A stretch of DNA of 64,000 nucleotides from Megalopta genalis (Eukaryota; Arthropoda; Insecta; Hymenoptera; Halictidae): positions 62,001 to 126,000 of the forward strand of contig NC_135031.1 of assembly GCF_051020955.1 (NCBI RefSeq), written 5' to 3'. This document shows positions 40,598-55,300 of the stretch, piece after piece. The position numbers were made by a program, and so were the translations under genes. Within the stretch, counting starts at the first letter, position 1. Each line of letters begins with the position of its first letter. The notes below the pieces were generated by a model. It was given only the letters and a program-made list of their open reading frames with translations, did not search any database and was not told the origin of the DNA.

Positions 40598-43500
40598 TTG
40601 AAGCTAACTCGTTTGTTTCACCTGCATTTGAATCTATTTCATTTAAACCGCAAGTATCTGACGCTAAATCATTTGTTTCTCAAGGATTTGAAGCTAAACC
40701 ATCTACATCGCATTGATTTGAAGCTGAATCAATTATTTCGCTGGATTTGAAGCTAACTCGTTTGTTTCGCATGCAGTTGAAGCTAAATCATGTATATCAA
40801 ATGTATCTGACGCTAAATCATTTGTTTCGCATGGATTTGAAGCTAAGCCTTCTACTCCGCATTGATTTGAAGCTAAATCATGTGTTTCGCATGGATTTGA
40901 AGCAAACTCGTGTATGTCACCTGCATTTGAAGCTATATCACTTACATCGCAATTATCTGACGCTAAATCATTTGTTTCTCAAGGATTTAAATCTAAACCA
41001 TCTACATCGCATTGATTTGAAGCTAAATCAATTGTTTCCCTTGGATTTGAAGCTAACTCGTTTGATTCGCATGCAGTTAAAGCTAAATCATGTTTATCAC
41101 AAGTATTTGAAGCTATACCATTTGTTTCGCATTGATTTGAAGTTAAGCCTTCTACTTCGCATTGATTTGAAGCTAAATCATGTGTTTCGCATGGATTTGA
41201 TGCTAACTCGTTTATGTCACCTGCATTTGAATCTATTTCATTTAAACCGCAATTATCTGACGTTAAATCATTTGTTCCTCTTGGATTTGAATCTAACTCG
41301 TTTGATTCGCATGCAGTTGAAGCTAAATCATGTTTATCACAAGTATCTGAATCCAAACCAATTGTTTCGCATTAATTTGAAGCTAAGCCTACTACTTCGC
41401 ATTGATTTGAATTTAAATCATGTGTCTCGCTTGGATTTGAAGCTAACTCGTTTGGTTCGCATGCAGTTGAAGCTGAATCATGTTTATCACAAGTATTTGA
41501 AGCTAAACGATTTGTATCGTATTGATTTGAAGCTAACTCGTTTGATTCGGCTGCATTTGAATCTATTTTATTTAAACCGCAAGTATCTGACGCTAAATCA
41601 TTTGTTTCTCAAGGATTTTAATCTAAACCATTTACATCGCATTGATTTGAAGCTAAATCAATTGTTTCGCTTGAATTTGAAGCTAAGCCATCTACTTCGC
41701 ATTGATTTGCAGCTAAATCATGTGTTTCGCATGGATTTGAAGCTAACTCGTTTATGTCACCTGCATTTGAAGCTACATCACTTACATCGCATGTATCTGA
41801 CGCTAAATCATTTGTTTCTCAAGGATTTGAAGCTAAACCACCTACATCGCATTGATATGAAGCTAAATCAATTGTTTCGCTTGGATTTGAAGCTAACTCG
41901 TTTGATTCGCAAGCAGTTGAAGCTAAATCATTTTTATCACAAGTATTTGAAGCTAAACCATTTGTTTCGCATTGATTTGAAGCTAAGCCTACTACTTCGC
42001 GTTGATTTGAAGTTAAATCATGTGTTTCTCTTGGATTTGAAGCTAACTCGTTTGATTCGCATGCAGTTGAAGCTAAATCATGTTTATCACAAGTATCTGA
42101 ATCCAAACCAATTTTTTCGCATTGATTTGAAGCTAAGCCTACTACTTCGCATTGATTTGAATTTAAATCATGTGTCTCGCTTGGATTTGAAGCTACCTCG
42201 TTTGGTTCGCATGCAGTTGAAGATAAATCATGTTTATCACTAGTATTTGAAGCTAAACCATTTGTTTCGCATTGATTTGAAGTTAAGCCTTCTACTTCGC
42301 ATTGATTTGAAGCTAAATCATGTGTTTCGCATGGATTTGAAGCTAACTCGTTTATGTCACCTGCATTTGAATCTATTTCATCTAAACCGCAGGTATTTGA
42401 AGGTAAATCATTTCTTTCGCATGGATTTGAAGCTAAGGCTTCTACTTCGCATTGATTTGAATTTAAATCATGTGTTTCCCTTGGATTTGAAGCTAACTCG
42501 ATTGATGCGCATGCAGTTGAAACTAAATCATGTTTATCACTAGTATTTGAAGCTAAACCATTTGTTTCGCATTGATTTGAAGTTAAGCCTTCTACTTCGC
42601 ATTGATTTGAAGCTAAATCATGTGTTTCGCATGGATTTGATGCTAACTCGTTTATGTCACCTGCATTTGAAGCTATTTCATCTAAACCGCAGGTATTTGA
42701 AGGTAAACCATTTGTTTCGCATTTATTTGAAGCTACCTCGATTGTTTCGCCAGCATTTGAATCTATTTCATTTAAACCGCAAGTATCTGACGTTAAATCA
42801 TTTGTTTCTCTTGGATTTGAATCTAACTCGTTTGATTCGCATGCAGTTGAAGCTAAATCATGTTTATCACAAGTATCTGAATCCAAACCAATTGTTTCGC
42901 ATTAATTTGAAGCTAAGCCTACTACTTCGCATTGATTTGAATTTAAATCATGTGTCTCGCTTGGATTTGAAGCTAACTCGTTTGGTTCGCATGCAGTTGA
43001 AGCTGAATCATGTTTATCACAAGTATTTGAAGCTAAACGATTTGTATCGTATTGATTTGAAGCTAACTCGTTTGATTCGGCTGCATTTGAATCTATTTTA
43101 TTTAAACCGCAAGTATCTGACGCTAAATCATTTGTTTCTCAAGGATTTTAATCTAAACCATTTACATCGCATTGATTTGAAGCTAAATCAATTGTTTCGC
43201 TTGGATTTGAAGCTAAGCCATCTACTTCGCATTGATTTGCAGCTAAATCATGTGTTTCGCATGGATTTGATGCTAACTCGTTTATGTCACCTGCATTTGA
43301 AGCTACATCACTTACATCGCATGTATCTGACGCTAAATCATTTGTTTCTCAAGGATTGAAGCTAAACCACCTACATCGCATTGATATGAAGCTAAATCAA
43401 TTGTTTCGCTTGGATTTGAAGCTAACTCGTTTGATTCGCAAGCAGTTGAAGCTAAATCATTTTTATCACAAGTATTCGAAGCTAAACCATTTGTTTCGCA

Positions 43501-46500
43501 TTGATTTGAAGCTAAGCCTACTATTTCGCGTTGATTTGAAGTTAAATCATGTGTTTCTCTTGGATTTGAAGCTAACTCGTTTGATTCGCATGCAGTTGAA
43601 GCTAAATCATGTTTATCACAAGTATCTGAATCCAAACCAATTTTTTCGCATTGATTTGAAGCTAAGCCTACTACTTCGCATTGATTTGAATTTAAATCAT
43701 GTGTCTCGCTTGGATTTGAAGCTAACTCGTTTGGTTCGCATGCAGTTGAAGATAAATCATGTTTATCACTAGTATTTGAAGCTAAACCATTTGTTTCGCA
43801 TTGATTTGAAGTTAAGCCTTCTACTTCGCATTGATTTGAAGCTAAATCATGTGTTTCGCATGGATTTGATGCTAACTCGTTTATGTCACCTGCATTTGAA
43901 GCTATTTCATCTAAACCGCAGGTATTTGAAGGTAAATCATTTCGTTCGCATGGATTTGAAGCTAAGGCTTCTACTTCGCATTGATTTGAATTTAAATCAT
44001 GTGTTTCCCTTGGATTTGAAGCTAACTCGATTGATGCGCATGCAGTTGAAACTAAATCATGTTTATCACTAGTATTTGAAGCTAAACCATTTGTTTCGCA
44101 TTGATTTGAAGTTTAGCCTTCTACTTCGCATTGATTTTAAGCTAAATCATGTTTCGCATGGATTTGAAGTAAACTCGTTTATGTCACCTGCATTTGATGC
44201 TATTTCATTTAAACCGCAGGTTTTTGAAGGTAAATCTTTTGTTTCGCAAGGATTTGAAGCTAAACCTTCTACTTCGCATTGATTTGAATCTAAATCAATT
44301 ATTTCGCTAGATTTGAAGCTAACTCGTTTGTCTCGCATGCAGTTGGAGCTAAATCATGTACATCACAAGTAATTGAACCTAAACCATTTGTTTCGCATGG
44401 ATTTGAAGTAAACTCGTTTATGTCACCTGCATTTGAAGCTATATCACTTACATCGCAATTATCTGACGCAAAATCATTTGTTTCTCAAGGATTTGAATCT
44501 AAACCATCTACATCGTATTGATTTGAAGCTTAATTAATTGTTTCGGTTGGATTTGAAGCTAACTCGTTTGTGTCGCATGCAGTTGAAGCTATATCATGTA
44601 TATCACAAGTATCTGACGCTAAATCATTTGTTTCGCATGGATTTGAAGCAAACTCGTTTATGTCACCTGCATTTGAAGCTATATCACTTACATCGCAATT
44701 ATCTGACGCTAAATCATTTGTTTCTCAAGGATTTGAATCTAAACCATCTACATCGCATTGAGCTGTAGCTAAATCAATTATTTTGCTTGGATTTGAAGCT
44801 AGCTCGTTTATTTAGCATGCAGTTGAATCTATTTCATTTAAACCGCAAGTATCTCACGCTAAATCAATTGTATCTCAAGGATTTGAAGCTAAACCATCTA
44901 CATCGCATCGATTTGAAGCTAAACCAATTGATTCGCTTGGATTTGAAGCTAACTCGTTTGTTTCGCATGCAGTTGGAGCTAAATCATGAATATCACACGT
45001 ATTTGAACCTAAACCATTTGTTTTGCATGGATTTGAAGTTAAGCCTACTACTTTGCATTGACTTGAAGTTAAATCATGTGTTTCCCTTGGATTTGAAACT
45101 AACACGTTCGAATCGCCTGCATTTGAATCTATTTCATTTAAACCGCAAGTATCTGACGCTAAATCATTTGTTTCTCAAGGATTTGAAGCTAAACCCTCTA
45201 CAAGGCTTTGGTTTGAAGCTAAATCAATTGTTTCTCTTGGATTTGAAGCTAACTCGTTTGATTCGCATGCAGTTGAAGCTAAATCATGTTTATCACAAGT
45301 GTCTGAATCCAAACCAAATGTTTCGCATTGATTTGAAGCTAACTTGTTTGATTCGCCTGCATTTGAATCTATTTCATTTGAACCGCAAGTATCTGACGCT
45401 AAATCATTTGTTTCGCATGGATTTGAAGCAAAGCCTTCTACTCCGCATTGATTTGAAGCTAAATCATGTGTTTCGCATGGATTTGAAGCTAACTCGTTTG
45501 TGTCACCTGCATTTGAATCTATTTCATTTAAACCGCAAGTATCTGACGCTAAATAAATTGTTTCTCATGGATTTGAAGCTAAACCATCTACATCGCATTG
45601 ATTTGAAGCTAAATCAATTGTTTCGCTTGGATTTGAAGCTAACTCGTTTGTTTCGCATGCAGTTGGAACTAAATCATGTATATCACAAGTATTTGAACCT
45701 AAACTATTTGTTTCGCATGGATTTGGAGTTAAGACTTCTACTTCGCATGGATTTGAAGCTAACTCGTTTGTTTGGCCTGCATTTGAAGCTATTTCATTTA
45801 AACCGCAGGTATTTGAAGGTAAATCATTTGTTTCGCATTGATTTGAAACTAAGACTTCTACTTCGCATTGATTTGATGTTAAATCATGTGTTTCCCTGGG
45901 ATTTGACCCTAACTCGATTGTTTCGACTGGATTTGAAGCTATTTCATTTTAACCGCAGGTGTTTGAATGTAAATCATTTGTTTCGCTTGGATTTGAAGCT
46001 AAGCCTTCTACTTCGCATTGATTTGAATTTAAATCATTTGTTCCCCTGGGATTTGAAGCTAACTCGTTTGATTCGCATGCAGTTGATGCTAAATCATGTT
46101 TATCAGAAGTATCTGAATCCAAACCAATTGTTTCGCATTGATTTGAAGTTAAGCCTACTACTTCGCATTGATTTGAAGCTAAATCATGTGTTTCGCATGG
46201 ATTTGAAGCTAACTCGTTTGTTTCGCCTGCATTTGAATATATTTCATTCAAAACGCAAGTATCTGACGTTAAATCATTTGTTTCTCAAAGATTTGAAGCT
46301 AAACCATCTACATCGCATTGATTTGAAGCTAAATCAATTGTTTCGCATGGATTTGAAGCTAACTCATTGTTTCGCCTGCATTTAAAGCTATTTCAATTAA
46401 ACCGCAGGTATTTGAAGGTAAATCATATGTTTCGCATGGCTTTGAAGCCATGCCTTCTATTTCGCATTGATTTGAAGCTAAATCATGTATGTCGCATGCA

Positions 46501-47730
46501 TTTGACGCTAACTCGATTGTTTCGACTGCATTTGAAGCTATTTCATTTTAACCGCAGGTATTTGTATGTAAATCATTTGTTTCGCATGGATTTGAAGCTA
46601 AGCCTACTACTTCGCATTGATTAGAAGTTAAATCATGGATTTCTCTTGGATTTGAAGCTAACTCGTTTGATTCGAATGCAGTTGAAGCTGAATCATGTTT
46701 ATCACAAGTATCTGAATCCAAACCAAATGTTTCGCATTGATTTGAAGCTAACTTGTTTGATTCGCCTGCATTTGAATCTATTTCATTTGAACCGCAAGTA
46801 TCTGACGCTAAATCATTTGTTTCGCATGGATTTGAAGCTAAGCCTTCTACTCCGCATTGATTTGAAGATAAATCATGTGTTTCGCATGGATTTGAAGCAA
46901 ACTCGTTTATGTCACCTGCATTTGAAGCTACTTCATTTAAACCGCAGGTATTTGAAGGTAAATCATTTGTTTCGCTTGGATTTGAGGCTAAGCCTTCTAC
47001 TTCGCATTGATTTGAAGCTAAATCATGTGATTCGCATGGATTTGTAGCAAACTCGTTTATGTCACCTGCATTTGAAGCTATTTCATTTAAACCGCAGGTA
47101 TTTGAAGGTAAATCATTTGTTTCGCATGGATTTGAAGCTAAGCCTTCTACTTCGCATGGATTTGAAGTTAAGCCTTCTACATCGCATTGATTTGAAGCTA
47201 AACCATGTGTTTCGCAAGGATTTTAAGCTAACTCGTTTATGTCTCCTGCATTTGAAGCTATTTCTTTTAAACCGCAGGTATTTGAATGTAAATCATTTGT
47301 TTCGCAAGGATTTGAAGCTAAACCTTCTACTTCGCATTGATTTGAAGTTAAATCATGTGTTTCCCTGTGATTTGAAGCTAGCTCGTTTGATTCGCATGCA
47401 GTTGAAGCTGAATCATGTTTATCACAAGTATCTGAATCCAAACCAAATGTTTCGCATTGATTTGAAGCTAACTTGTTTGATTCGCCTGCATTTGAATCTA
47501 TTTCATTTGAACCGCAAGTATCTGACGCTAAATCATTTGTTTCGCATGGATTTGAAGCTAAGCCTTCTACACCGCATTGATTTGAAGCTAAATCTTGTGT
47601 TTCGCATGGATTTGAAGCAAACTCGTTTATGTCACCTGCATTTGAAGCTATTTCATTTAAACCGCAGGTATTTGAAGGTAAATCATTTGTTTCGCATGGA
47701 TTTGAAGCTAAGCCTTCTACTTCGCATTGA
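40598..47730. repeat. 7.1-kb satellite block, copy 1
   Basis: This block is repeated nearly base for base at 49,321-56,993. The offset is 8,723 up to about 44,150 and 9,263 from about 44,161, so copy 1 lacks a net 540 bases (18 monomers) at that point. The break sits at an unusual CTAAATCATGTTTCGCATGG join that lacks two bases of the normal CATGTGTTTCGC. Copy-specific single-base differences exist, for example GCAATTATC at 41,249 against GCAAGTATC at 49,972. There is no gene. Confidence 0.85.
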
Positions 47731-49319
47731 TTTGAATTTAAATCATTTGTTCCCCTGGGATTTGAAGCTAACTCGTTTGATTCGCATGCAGTTGATGCTA
47801 AATCATGTTTATCAGAAGTATCTGAATCCAAACCAATTGTTTCACATTGATTTGAAGTTAAGCCTACTACTTCGCATTGATTTGAAGCTAAATCATGTGT
47901 TTCGCATGGATTTGAAGCTAACTCGTTTGTTTCGCCTGCATTTGAATATATTTCATTCAAAACGCAAGTATCTGACGTTAAATCATTTGTTTCTCAAAGA
48001 TTTGAAGCTAAACCATCTACATCGCATTGATTTGAAGCTAAATCAATTGTTTCGCATGGATTTGAAGCTAACTCATTGTTTCGCCTGCATTTAAAGCTAT
48101 TTCAATTAAACCGCAGGTATTTGAAGGTAAATCATATGTTTCGCATGGCTTTGAAGCCATGCCTTCTATTTCGCATTGATTTGAAGCTAAATCATGTATG
48201 TCGCATGCATTTGACGCTAACTCGATTGTTTCGACTGCATTTGAAGCTATTTCATTTTAACCGCAGGTATTTGTATGTAAATCATTTGTTTCGCATGGAT
48301 TTGAAGCTAAGCCTACTACTTCGCATTGATTAGAAGTTAAATCATGGATTTCTCTTGGATTTGAAGCTAACTCGTTTGATTCGAATGCAGTTGAAGCTGA
48401 ATCATGTTTATCACAAGTATCTGAATCCAAACCAAATGTTTCGCATTGATTTGAAGCTAACTTGTTTGATTCGCCTGCATTTGAATCTATTTCATTTGAA
48501 CCGCAAGTATCTGACGCTAAATCATTTGTTTCGCATGGATTTGAAGCTAAGCCTTCTACTCCGCATTGATTTGAAGATAAATCATGTGTTTCGCATGGAT
48601 TTGAAGCAAACTCGTTTATGTCACCTGCATTTGAAGCTACTTCATTTAAACCGCAGGTATTTGAAGGTAAATCATTTGTTTCGCTTGGATTTGAGGCTAA
48701 GCCTTCTACTTCGCATTGATTTGAAGCTAAATCATGTGATTCGCATGGATTTGTAGCAAACTCGTTTATGTCACCTGCATTTGAAGCTATTTCATTTAAA
48801 CCGCAGGTATTTGAAGGTAAATCATTTGTTTCGCATGGATTTGAAGCTAAGCCTTCTACTTCGCATGGATTTGAAGTTAAGCCTTCTACATCGCATTGAT
48901 TTGAAGCTAAACCATGTGTTTCGCAAGGATTTTAAGCTAACTCGTTTATGTCTCCTGCATTTGAAGCTATTTCTTTTAAACCGCAGGTATTTGAATGTAA
49001 ATCATTTGTTTCGCAAGGATTTGAAGCTAAACCTTCTACTTCGCATTGATTTGAAGTTAAATCATGTGTTTCCCTGTGATTTGAAGCTAGCTCGTTTGAT
49101 TCGCATGCAGTTGAAGCTGAATCATGTTTATCACAAGTATCTGAATCCAAACCAAATGTTTCGCATTGATTTGAAGCTAACTTGTTTGATTCGCCTGCAT
49201 TTGAATCTATTTCATTTGAACCGCAAGTATCTGACGCTAAATCATTTGTTTCGCATGGATTTGAAGCTAAGCCTTCTACACCGCATTGATTTGAAGCTAA
49301 ATCTTGTGTTTCGCATGGA
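45993..49319. repeat. 1,709-bp tandem duplication
   Basis: About 45,993-47,610 recurs at 47,702-49,319 with a constant offset of 1,709 bases, which is 57 monomers minus one base. Shared rare alleles include CATTCAAAACGCAAG, the doubled CTTCTAC(T/A)TCGCATGGATTTG stretch near 47,130 and 48,840, and the AAGCCATGCC allele near 46,447 and 48,156. The second copy runs straight into copy 2 of the 7-kb block at about 49,320, so this is a recombination boundary. Confidence 0.85.
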
Positions 49320-49320
49320 T

Positions 49321-52300
49321 TTGAAGCTAACTCGTTTGTTTCACCTGCATTTGAATCTATTTCATTTAAACCGCAAGTATCTGACGCTAAATCATTTGTT
49401 TCTCAAGGATTTGAAGCTAAACCATCTACATCGCATTGATTTGAAGCTGAATCAATTATTTCGCTGGATTTGAAGCTAACTCGTTTGTTTCGCGTGCAGT
49501 TGAAGCTAAATCATGTATATCAAATGTATCTGACGCTAAATCATTTGTTTCGCATGGATTTGAAGCTAAGCCTTCTACTCCGCATTGATTTGAAGCTAAA
49601 TCATGTGTTTCGCATGGATTTGAAGCAAACTCGTGTATGTCACCTGCATTTGAAGCTATATCACTTACATCGCAATTATCTGACGCTAAATCATTTGTTT
49701 CTCAAGGATTTAAATCTAAACCATCTACATCGCATTGATTTGAAGCTAAATCAATTGTTTCCCTTGGATTTGAAGCTAACTCGTTTGATTCGCATGCAGT
49801 TAAAGCTAAATCATGTTTATCACAAGTATTTGAAGCTATACCATTTGTTTCGCATTGATTTGAAGTTAAGCCTTCTACTTCGCATTGATTTGAAGCTAAA
49901 TCATGTGTTTCGCATGGATTTGATGCTAACTCGTTTATGTCACCTGCATTTGAATCTATTTCATTTAAACCGCAAGTATCTGACGTTAAATCATTTGTTC
50001 CTCTTGGATTTGAATCTAACTCGTTTGATTCGCATGCAGTTGAAGCTAAATCATGTTTATCACAAGTATCTGAATCCAAACCAATTGTTTCGCATTAATT
50101 TGAAGCTAAGCCTACTACTTCGCATTGATTTGAATTTAAATCATGTGTCTCGCTTGGATTTGAAGCTAACTCGTTTGGTTCGCATGCAGTTGAAGCTGAA
50201 TCATGTTTATCACAAGTATTTGAAGCTAAACGATTTGTATCGTATTGATTTGAAGCTAACTCGTTTGATTCGGCTGCATTTGAATCTATTTTATTTAAAC
50301 CGCAAGTATCTGACGCTAAATCATTTGTTTCTCAAGGATTTTAATCTAAACCATTTACATCGCATTGATTTGAAGCTAAATCAATTGTTTCGCTTGAATT
50401 TGAAGCTAAGCCATCTACTTCGCATTGATTTGCAGCTAAATCATGTGTTTCGCATGGATTTGAAGCTAACTCGTTTATGTCACCTGCATTTGAAGCTACA
50501 TCACTTACATCGCATGTATCTGACGCTAAATCATTTGTTTCTCAAGGATTTGAAGCTAAACCACCTACATCGCATTGATATGAAGCTAAATCAATTGTTT
50601 CGCTTGGATTTGAAGCTAACTCGTTTGATTCGCAAGCAGTTGAAGCTAAATCATTTTTATCACAAGTATTTGAAGCTAAACCATTTGTTTCGCATTGATT
50701 TGAAGCTAAGCCTACTACTTCGCGTTGATTTGAAGTTAAATCATGTGTTTCTCTTGGATTTGAAGCTAACTCGTTTGATTCGCATGCAGTTGAAGCTAAA
50801 TCATGTTTATCACAAGTATCTGAATCCAAACCAATTTTTTCGCATTGATTTGAAGCTAAGCCTACTACTTCGCATTGATTTGAATTTAAATCATGTGTCT
50901 CGCTTGGATTTGAAGCTACCTCGTTTGGTTCGCATGCAGTTGAAGATAAATCATGTTTATCACTAGTATTTGAAGCTAAACCATTTGTTTCGCATTGATT
51001 TGAAGTTAAGCCTTCTACTTCGCATTGATTTGAAGCTAAATCATGTGTTTCGCATGGATTTGAAGCTAACTCGTTTATGTCACCTGCATTTGAAGCTATT
51101 TCATCTAAACCGCAGGTATTTGAAGGTAAATCATTTCTTTCGCATGGATTTGAAGCTAAGGCTTCTACTTCGCATTGATTTGAATTTAAATCATGTGTTT
51201 CCCTTGGATTTGAAGCTAACTCGATTGATGCGCATGCAGTTGAAACTAAATCATGTTTATCACTAGTATTTGAAGCTAAACCATTTGTTTCGCATTGATT
51301 TGAAGTTAAGCCTTCTACTTCGCATTGATTTGAAGCTAAATCATGTGTTTCGCATGGATTTGATGCTAACTCGTTTATGTCACCTGCATTTGAAGCTATT
51401 TCATCTAAACCGCAGGTATTTGAAGGTAAACCATTTGTTTCGCATTTATTTGAAGCTAACTCGATTGTTTCGCCAGCATTTGAATCTATTTCATTTAAAC
51501 CGCAAGTATCTGATGTTAAATCATTTGTTTCTCTTGGATTTGAATCTAACTCGTTTGATTCGCATGCAGTTGAAGCTAAATCATGTTTATCACAAGTATC
51601 TGAATCCAAACCAATTGTTTCGCATTAATTTGAAGCTAAGCCTACTACTTCGCATTGATTTGAATTTAAATCATGTGTCTCGCTTGGATTTGAAGCTAAC
51701 TCGTTTGGTTCGCATGCAGTTGAAGCTGAATCATGTTTATCACAAGTATTTGAAGCTAAACGATTTGTATCGTATTGATTTGAAGCTAACTCGTTTGATT
51801 CGGCTGCATTTGAATCTATTTTATTTAAACCGCAAGTATCTGACGCTAAATCATTTGTTTCTCAAGGATTTTAATCTAAACCATTTACATCGCATTGATT
51901 TGAAGCTAAATCAATTGTTTCGCTTGGATTTGAAGCTAAGCCATCTACTTCGCATTGATTTGCAGCTAAATCATGTGTTTCGCATGGATTTGAAGCTAAC
52001 TCGTTTATGTCACCTGCATTTGAAGCTACATCACTTACATCGCATGTATCTGACGCTAAATCATTTGTTTCTCAAGGATTGAAGCTAAACCACCTACATC
52101 GCATTGATATGAAGCTAAATCAATTGTTTCGCTTGGATTTGAAGCTAACTCGTTTGATTCGCAAGCAGTTGAAGCTAAATCATTTTTATCACAAGTATTC
52201 GAAGCTAAACCATTTGTTTCGCATTGATTTGAAGCTAAGCCTACTATTTCGCGTTGATTTGAAGTTAAATCATGTGTTTCTCTTGGATTTGAAGCTAACT

Positions 52301-55300
52301 CGTTTGATTCGCATGCAGTTGAAGCTAAATCATGTTTATCACAAGTATCTGAATCCAAACCAATTTTTTCGCATTGATTTGAAGCTAAGCCTACTACATC
52401 GCATTGATTTGAATTTAAATCATGTGTCTCGCTTGGATTTGAAGCTAACTCGTTTGGTTCGCATGCAGTTGAAGATAAATCATGTTTATCACTAGTATTT
52501 GAAGCTAAACCATTTGTTTCGCATTGATTTGAAGTTAAGCCTTCTACTTCGCATTGATTTGAAGCTAAATCATGTGTTTCGCATGGATTTGATGCTAACT
52601 CGTTTATGTCACCTGCATTTGAAGCTATTTCATCTAAACCGCAGGTATTTGAAGGTAAATCATTTCTTTCGCATGGATTTGAAGCTAAGGCTTCTACTTC
52701 GCATTGATTTGAATTTAAATCATGTGTTTCCCTTGGATTTGAAGCTAACTCGATTGATGCGCATGCAGTTGAAACTAAATCATGTTTATCACTAGTATTT
52801 GAAGCTAAACCATTTGTTTCGCATTGATTTGAAGTTTAGCCTTCTACTTCGCATTGATTTTAAGCTAAATCATGTGTTTCGCATGGATTTGATGCTAACT
52901 CGTTTATGTCACCTGCATTTGAAGCTATTTCATCTAAACCGCAGGTATTTGAAAGTAAACCATTTGTTTCGCATTGATTTGAAGCTAACTCATTTGTTTC
53001 GCCAGCATTTGAATCTATTTCATTTAAACCGCAAGTATCTGACGCTAAATCATTTGATTCGCATGGATTTGAAGCTAATCCTTCTACTCCGCATGGATTT
53101 GAAGCAAAATCATGTGTTTCGCATGGATTTGAAGCTAACTCGTTAGTTTGCCTTCATTTGAATCTATTTCATTTAAACCGCAAGTATCTGACGCTAAATC
53201 ATTTTTTCGCATGGATTTGGAGTTAAGCCTTCTACGTCGCATTGATTTGAAGCTAAATCATGCGTTTCCCTTCGATTTGAAACTAACTCGTTTCATTCGC
53301 ATGCAGTTGACTCTAAATCATGTTCCGCACAAATATTTGAAGCTAAACCACTTGTTTCGCATGGATTTGAAGCTAAGCCTTCTACTTCGCATTGATTTGC
53401 AGCCAAATCATGTGTTTCGCATGGATTTGAAGTAAACTCGTTTATGTCACCTGCATTTGATGCTATTTCATTTAAACCGCAGGTTTTTGAAGGTAAATCT
53501 TTTGTTTCGCAAGGTTTTGAAGCTAAACCTTCTACTTCGCATTGATTTGAATCTAAATCAATTATTTCACTAGATTTGAAGCTAACTCGTTTGTCTCGCA
53601 TGCAGTTGGAGCTAAATCATGTACATCACAAGTATTTGAACCTAAACCATTTGTTTCGCATGGATTTGAAGTAAACTCGTTTATGTCACCTGCATTTGAA
53701 GCTATATCACTTACATCGCAATTATCTGACGCAAAATCATTTGTTTCTCAAGGATTTGAATCTAAACCATCTACATCGTATTGATTTGAAGCTTAATTAA
53801 TTGTTTCGGTTGGATTTGAAGCTAACTCGTTTGTGTCGCATGCAGTTGAAGCTATATCATGTATATCACAAGTATCTGACGCTAAATCATTTGTTTCGCA
53901 TGGATTTGAAGCAAACTCGTTTATGTCACCTGCATTTGAAGCTATATCACTTACATCGCAATTATCTGACGCTAAATCATTTGTTTCTCAAGGATTTGAA
54001 TCTAAACCATCTACATCGCATTGAGCTGTAGCTAAATCAATTATTTTGCTTGGATTTGAAGCTAGCTCGTTTATTTAGCATGCAGTTGAATCTATTTCAT
54101 TTAAACCGCAAGTATCTCACGCTAAATCAATTGTATCTCAAGGATTTGAAGCTAAACCATCTACATCGCATCGATTTGAAGCTAAACCAATTGATTCGCT
54201 TGGATTTGAAGCTAACTCGTTTGTTTCGCATGCAGTTGGAGCTAAATCATGAATATCACACGTATTTGAACCTAAACCATTTGTTTTGCATGGATTTGAA
54301 GTTAAGCCTACTACTTTGCATTGACTTGAAGTTAAATCATGTGTTTCCCTTGGATTTGAAACTAACACGTTCGAATCGCCTGCATTTGAATCTATTTCAT
54401 TTAAACCGCAAGTATCTGACGCTAAATCATTTGTTTCTCAAGGATTTGAAGCTAAACCATCTACAAGGCTTTGGTTTGAAGCTAAATCAATTGTTTCTCT
54501 TGGATTTGAAGCTAACTCGTTTGACTCGCATGCAGTTGAAGCTAAATCATGTTTATCACAAGTGTCTGAATCCAAACCAAATGTTTCGCATTGATTTGAA
54601 GCTAACTTGTTTGATTCGCCTGCATTTGAATCTATTTCATTTGAACCGCAAGTATCTGACGCTAAATCATTTGTTTCGCATGGATTTGAAGCTAAGCCTT
54701 CTACTCCGCATTGATTTGAAGCTAAATCATGTGTTTCGCATGGATTTGAAGCTAACTCGTTTGTGTCGCCTGCATTTGAATCTATTTCATTTAAACCGCA
54801 AGTATCTGACGCTAAATAAATTGTTTCTCATGGATTTGAAGCTAAACCATCTACATCGCATTGATTTGAAGCTAAATCAATTGTTTCGCTTGGATTTGAA
54901 GCTAACTCGTTTGTTTCGCATGCTGTTGGAACTAAATCATGTATATCACAAGTATTTGAACCTAAACTATTTGTTTCGCATGGATTTGGAGTTAAGACTT
55001 CTACTTCGCATGGATTTGAAGCTAACTCGTTTGTTTGGCCTGCATTTGAAGCTATTTCATTTAAACCGCAGGTATTTGAAGGTAAATCATTTGTTTCGCA
55101 TTGATTTGAAACTAAGACTTCTACTTCGCATTGATTTGATGTTAAATCATGTGTTTCCCTGGGATTTGACCCTAACTCGATTGTTTCGACTGGATTTGAA
55201 GCTATTTCATTTTAACCGCAGGTATTTGAATGTAAATCATTTGTTTCGCTTGGATTTGAAGCTAAGCCTTCTACTTCGCATTGATTTGAATTTAAATCAT

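Noticed and set aside
41819..42886. Minus-strand open frame of 355 codons with Cys decapeptides as a secreted, silk-like or structural repeat protein
   Set aside because: There is no signal peptide or unique end. Recurrent stop alleles are spread through the array, and the frame starts only where ATG happens to occur. Kept as a low-probability relic idea in the findings.
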